DNA from: Micrococcaceae bacterium UBA4005
GTDB taxonomy: Bacteria; Actinomycetota; Actinomycetes; Actinomycetales; Micrococcaceae
Direction: 5' to 3'
Length of the DNA: 6,978 nucleotides
Assembly (NCBI GenBank): GCA_002384315.1
Contig: DGBL01000096.1
Coordinates: forward strand, 1 to 6,978
Part shown: positions 6,024 to 6,978 of the stretch, one piece after another
How the letters are laid out: every line of letters begins with the position of its first letter
How positions within the stretch are numbered: the stretch's first letter is position 1
Position numbers and translations under genes: made by a program
The notes under the pieces: generated by a model
Seen by the model: the letters and a program-made list of their open reading frames with translations, nothing else
What the model was told of the DNA's origin: nothing
Database searches by the model: none

Positions 6024-6978
6024 AATCGTGGAACCAGGCCTGTCCACCACGGTGCAGGACAGCGGCCGGCTCGGATACTACAACGTGGGAATCCCACAAG
6101 GCGGAGCCATGGACCAGCTCTCCGCCGAGATGGCCAACGCCCTAGTGGGCAACAGCGCCGCAGAAGCGGTACTCGAGTGCACGTATCTTGGTCCCAAACT
6201 ACTCACCGACGCCGATGCGGTTATCGCTATTACAGGTGCTCCCGTCGACGTTCTCGTCAACGGTGAGCTCCGCGAGCCATGGAGCCGCCTGCAGGTGATG
6301 GCCGGCGACGAAATATCCTTCGGAATGATCCGCGGCGGGACCCGCTATTACGTTGCAGTCCAGGGCGGGATCGATGTTCCGCTCGTCCTCGGCAGCCGGT
6401 CCACCTACACGCTCGGAGCCGTCGGCGGATTTGAGGGCCGCGCGCTCCGGGCCGGGGATATCGTGCCAGTGGGTGTTCCCTCCACCGACGTCAACCCCGG
6501 CAACCGGCCCGAGCGGATCGAGGAAGCGATGCGTCCGGAATTCGCTCGCGAAATTTCCGTCCGCGTTCTTCCAGGCCTTTACGACCACCGGCTCACGGAC
6601 GCGGGCAAGGAGACCCTCTTCAGCGCGAGCTGGACGCTGACTCCGGTCGCGGACAGGACAGGTCTGCGCTATTCGGGCCCCGAGATCAGCTGGACTCCAC
6701 GCCAGCAACCCTTCGGCGCGGGGTCGGACCCCTCGAACATCGTGGACGCTGGCTATGCGATCGGCTCCATCCAGATTCCGGGCGGCAAAGAACCGATTGT
6801 GCTGCACCGGGACGCAGTCTCCGGCGGCGGCTATGCCATGGTTGGGACCGTCATCAGCGCCGATATGGACCTGCTGGCGCGCAGTTCACCCGGTACCCGA
6901 ACCCACTTCCGGGCCGTAGACATGGCTGAAGCCCTATCGGCCCGCGCCGAGCGAGCTGCGCTGCGGGCACGGGTCTGG
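6013..6978 (+). CDS. pxpC: PxpC-like biotin-dependent carboxyltransferase subunit (CT_A_B/AHS2/KipA family), 3' end missing
   Basis: This belongs to the allophanate hydrolase subunit 2/KipA/PxpC family, equivalent to subdomains A and B of the urea-carboxylase carboxyltransferase. The 322 codons seen, in frame to the right edge, cover almost the whole usual length (~310-335), so only a short tail is missing. Motifs: TTVQDSGRLGYYNVGIPQGG (12-31), GAMD (31-34), ANALVGN (41-47), LECTYLGP (54-61), ITGAP (73-77), YYVAVQGG (112-119), GSRSTYTLGAVGGFEGRAL (127-145) and, near the end, GSIQIPGG followed by a GGGYAMVGTVISADMDLLAR segment resembling the family's GGYP-I-TVI-aDL-LAQ. The ATG at 6013 is inside the upstream gene (11-base overlap), with GGAG (6002-6005) 7 bases before it. 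With the PxpB-like protein it should form the active site that moves CO2 from biotin to the substrate nitrogen. Further operon genes may follow beyond the edge. Confidence 0.92.
   Translation, partial: MAFKIVEPGLSTTVQDSGRLGYYNVGIPQGGAMDQLSAEMANALVGNSAAEAVLECTYLGPKLLTDADAVIAITGAPVDVLVNGELREPWSRLQVMAGDEISFGMIRGGTRYYVAVQGGIDVPLVLGSRSTYTLGAVGGFEGRALRAGDIVPVGVPSTDVNPGNRPERIEEAMRPEFAREISVRVLPGLYDHRLTDAGKETLFSASWTLTPVADRTGLRYSGPEISWTPRQQPFGAGSDPSNIVDAGYAIGSIQIPGGKEPIVLHRDAVSGGGYAMVGTVISADMDLLARSSPGTRTHFRAVDMAEALSARAERAALRARVW

Noticed and set aside
5589..6050. 153-residue open frame on the minus strand
   Set aside because: It is antisense to the PxpB-like gene, shows no recognisable family motif and has no sensible operon context.
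6199..6807. 202-residue open frame on the minus strand
   Set aside because: It lies wholly antisense to the PxpC-like gene, whose motifs are unmistakable; such open antisense frames are common in GC-rich DNA.

Overview
The window looks like chromosome of a high-GC actinobacterium. Codon third positions are strongly G/C, starts are a mix of ATG and GTG, and Shine-Dalgarno sites are clear. An Arthrobacter-like member of the Micrococcales is my best guess from overall protein style; the sequence does not prove the genus. No RNA gene, mobile element, CRISPR array or attachment site is visible.

Left half (minus strand). Positions 1-971 hold the start of a lipoprotein substrate-binding protein of the NMT1/SsuA-like ABC-transporter type, cut by the left edge. 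A 175-base gap (972-1146) separates it from a PucR-family transcriptional regulator (1147-2634), which is transcribed in the same direction just upstream. The gap carries two copies of the perfect palindrome TGTATACA on a 15-base spacing.

Middle. Positions 2635-2734 are a divergent control region between the regulator and the right-hand operon. It contains a 13-base inverted repeat (ACCTAT-G-ATAGGT) overlapping a possible -10 element.

Right half (plus strand). Five tightly packed genes follow: PxpA-like (LamB/YcsF), a 79-residue biotin carrier, an AccC-like biotin carboxylase, a long PxpB-like protein (CT_C_D/AHS1 fold) and a PxpC-like protein (CT_A_B/AHS2 fold, cut at the right edge). The last four junctions are separated by 2 bases or overlap by 4 and 11 bases, so the proteins are probably made together.

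How the parts fit (inference). Biotin carboxylase, biotin carrier and the two carboxyltransferase halves together equal the complete part list of urea carboxylase, split into four polypeptides. The hydrolase partner is PxpA-like, where urea amidolyase has an allophanate hydrolase. The likely chemistry is biotin-dependent N-carboxylation of a lactam, 5-oxoproline or other cyclic amide, followed by ring opening. The PucR-type regulator and an imported small substrate (binding protein at left) fit a catabolic unit for a nitrogen-containing nutrient. The actual substrate cannot be read from the sequence, and the PxpA- and PxpB-like proteins differ from the textbook 5-oxoprolinase subunits at conserved motifs.
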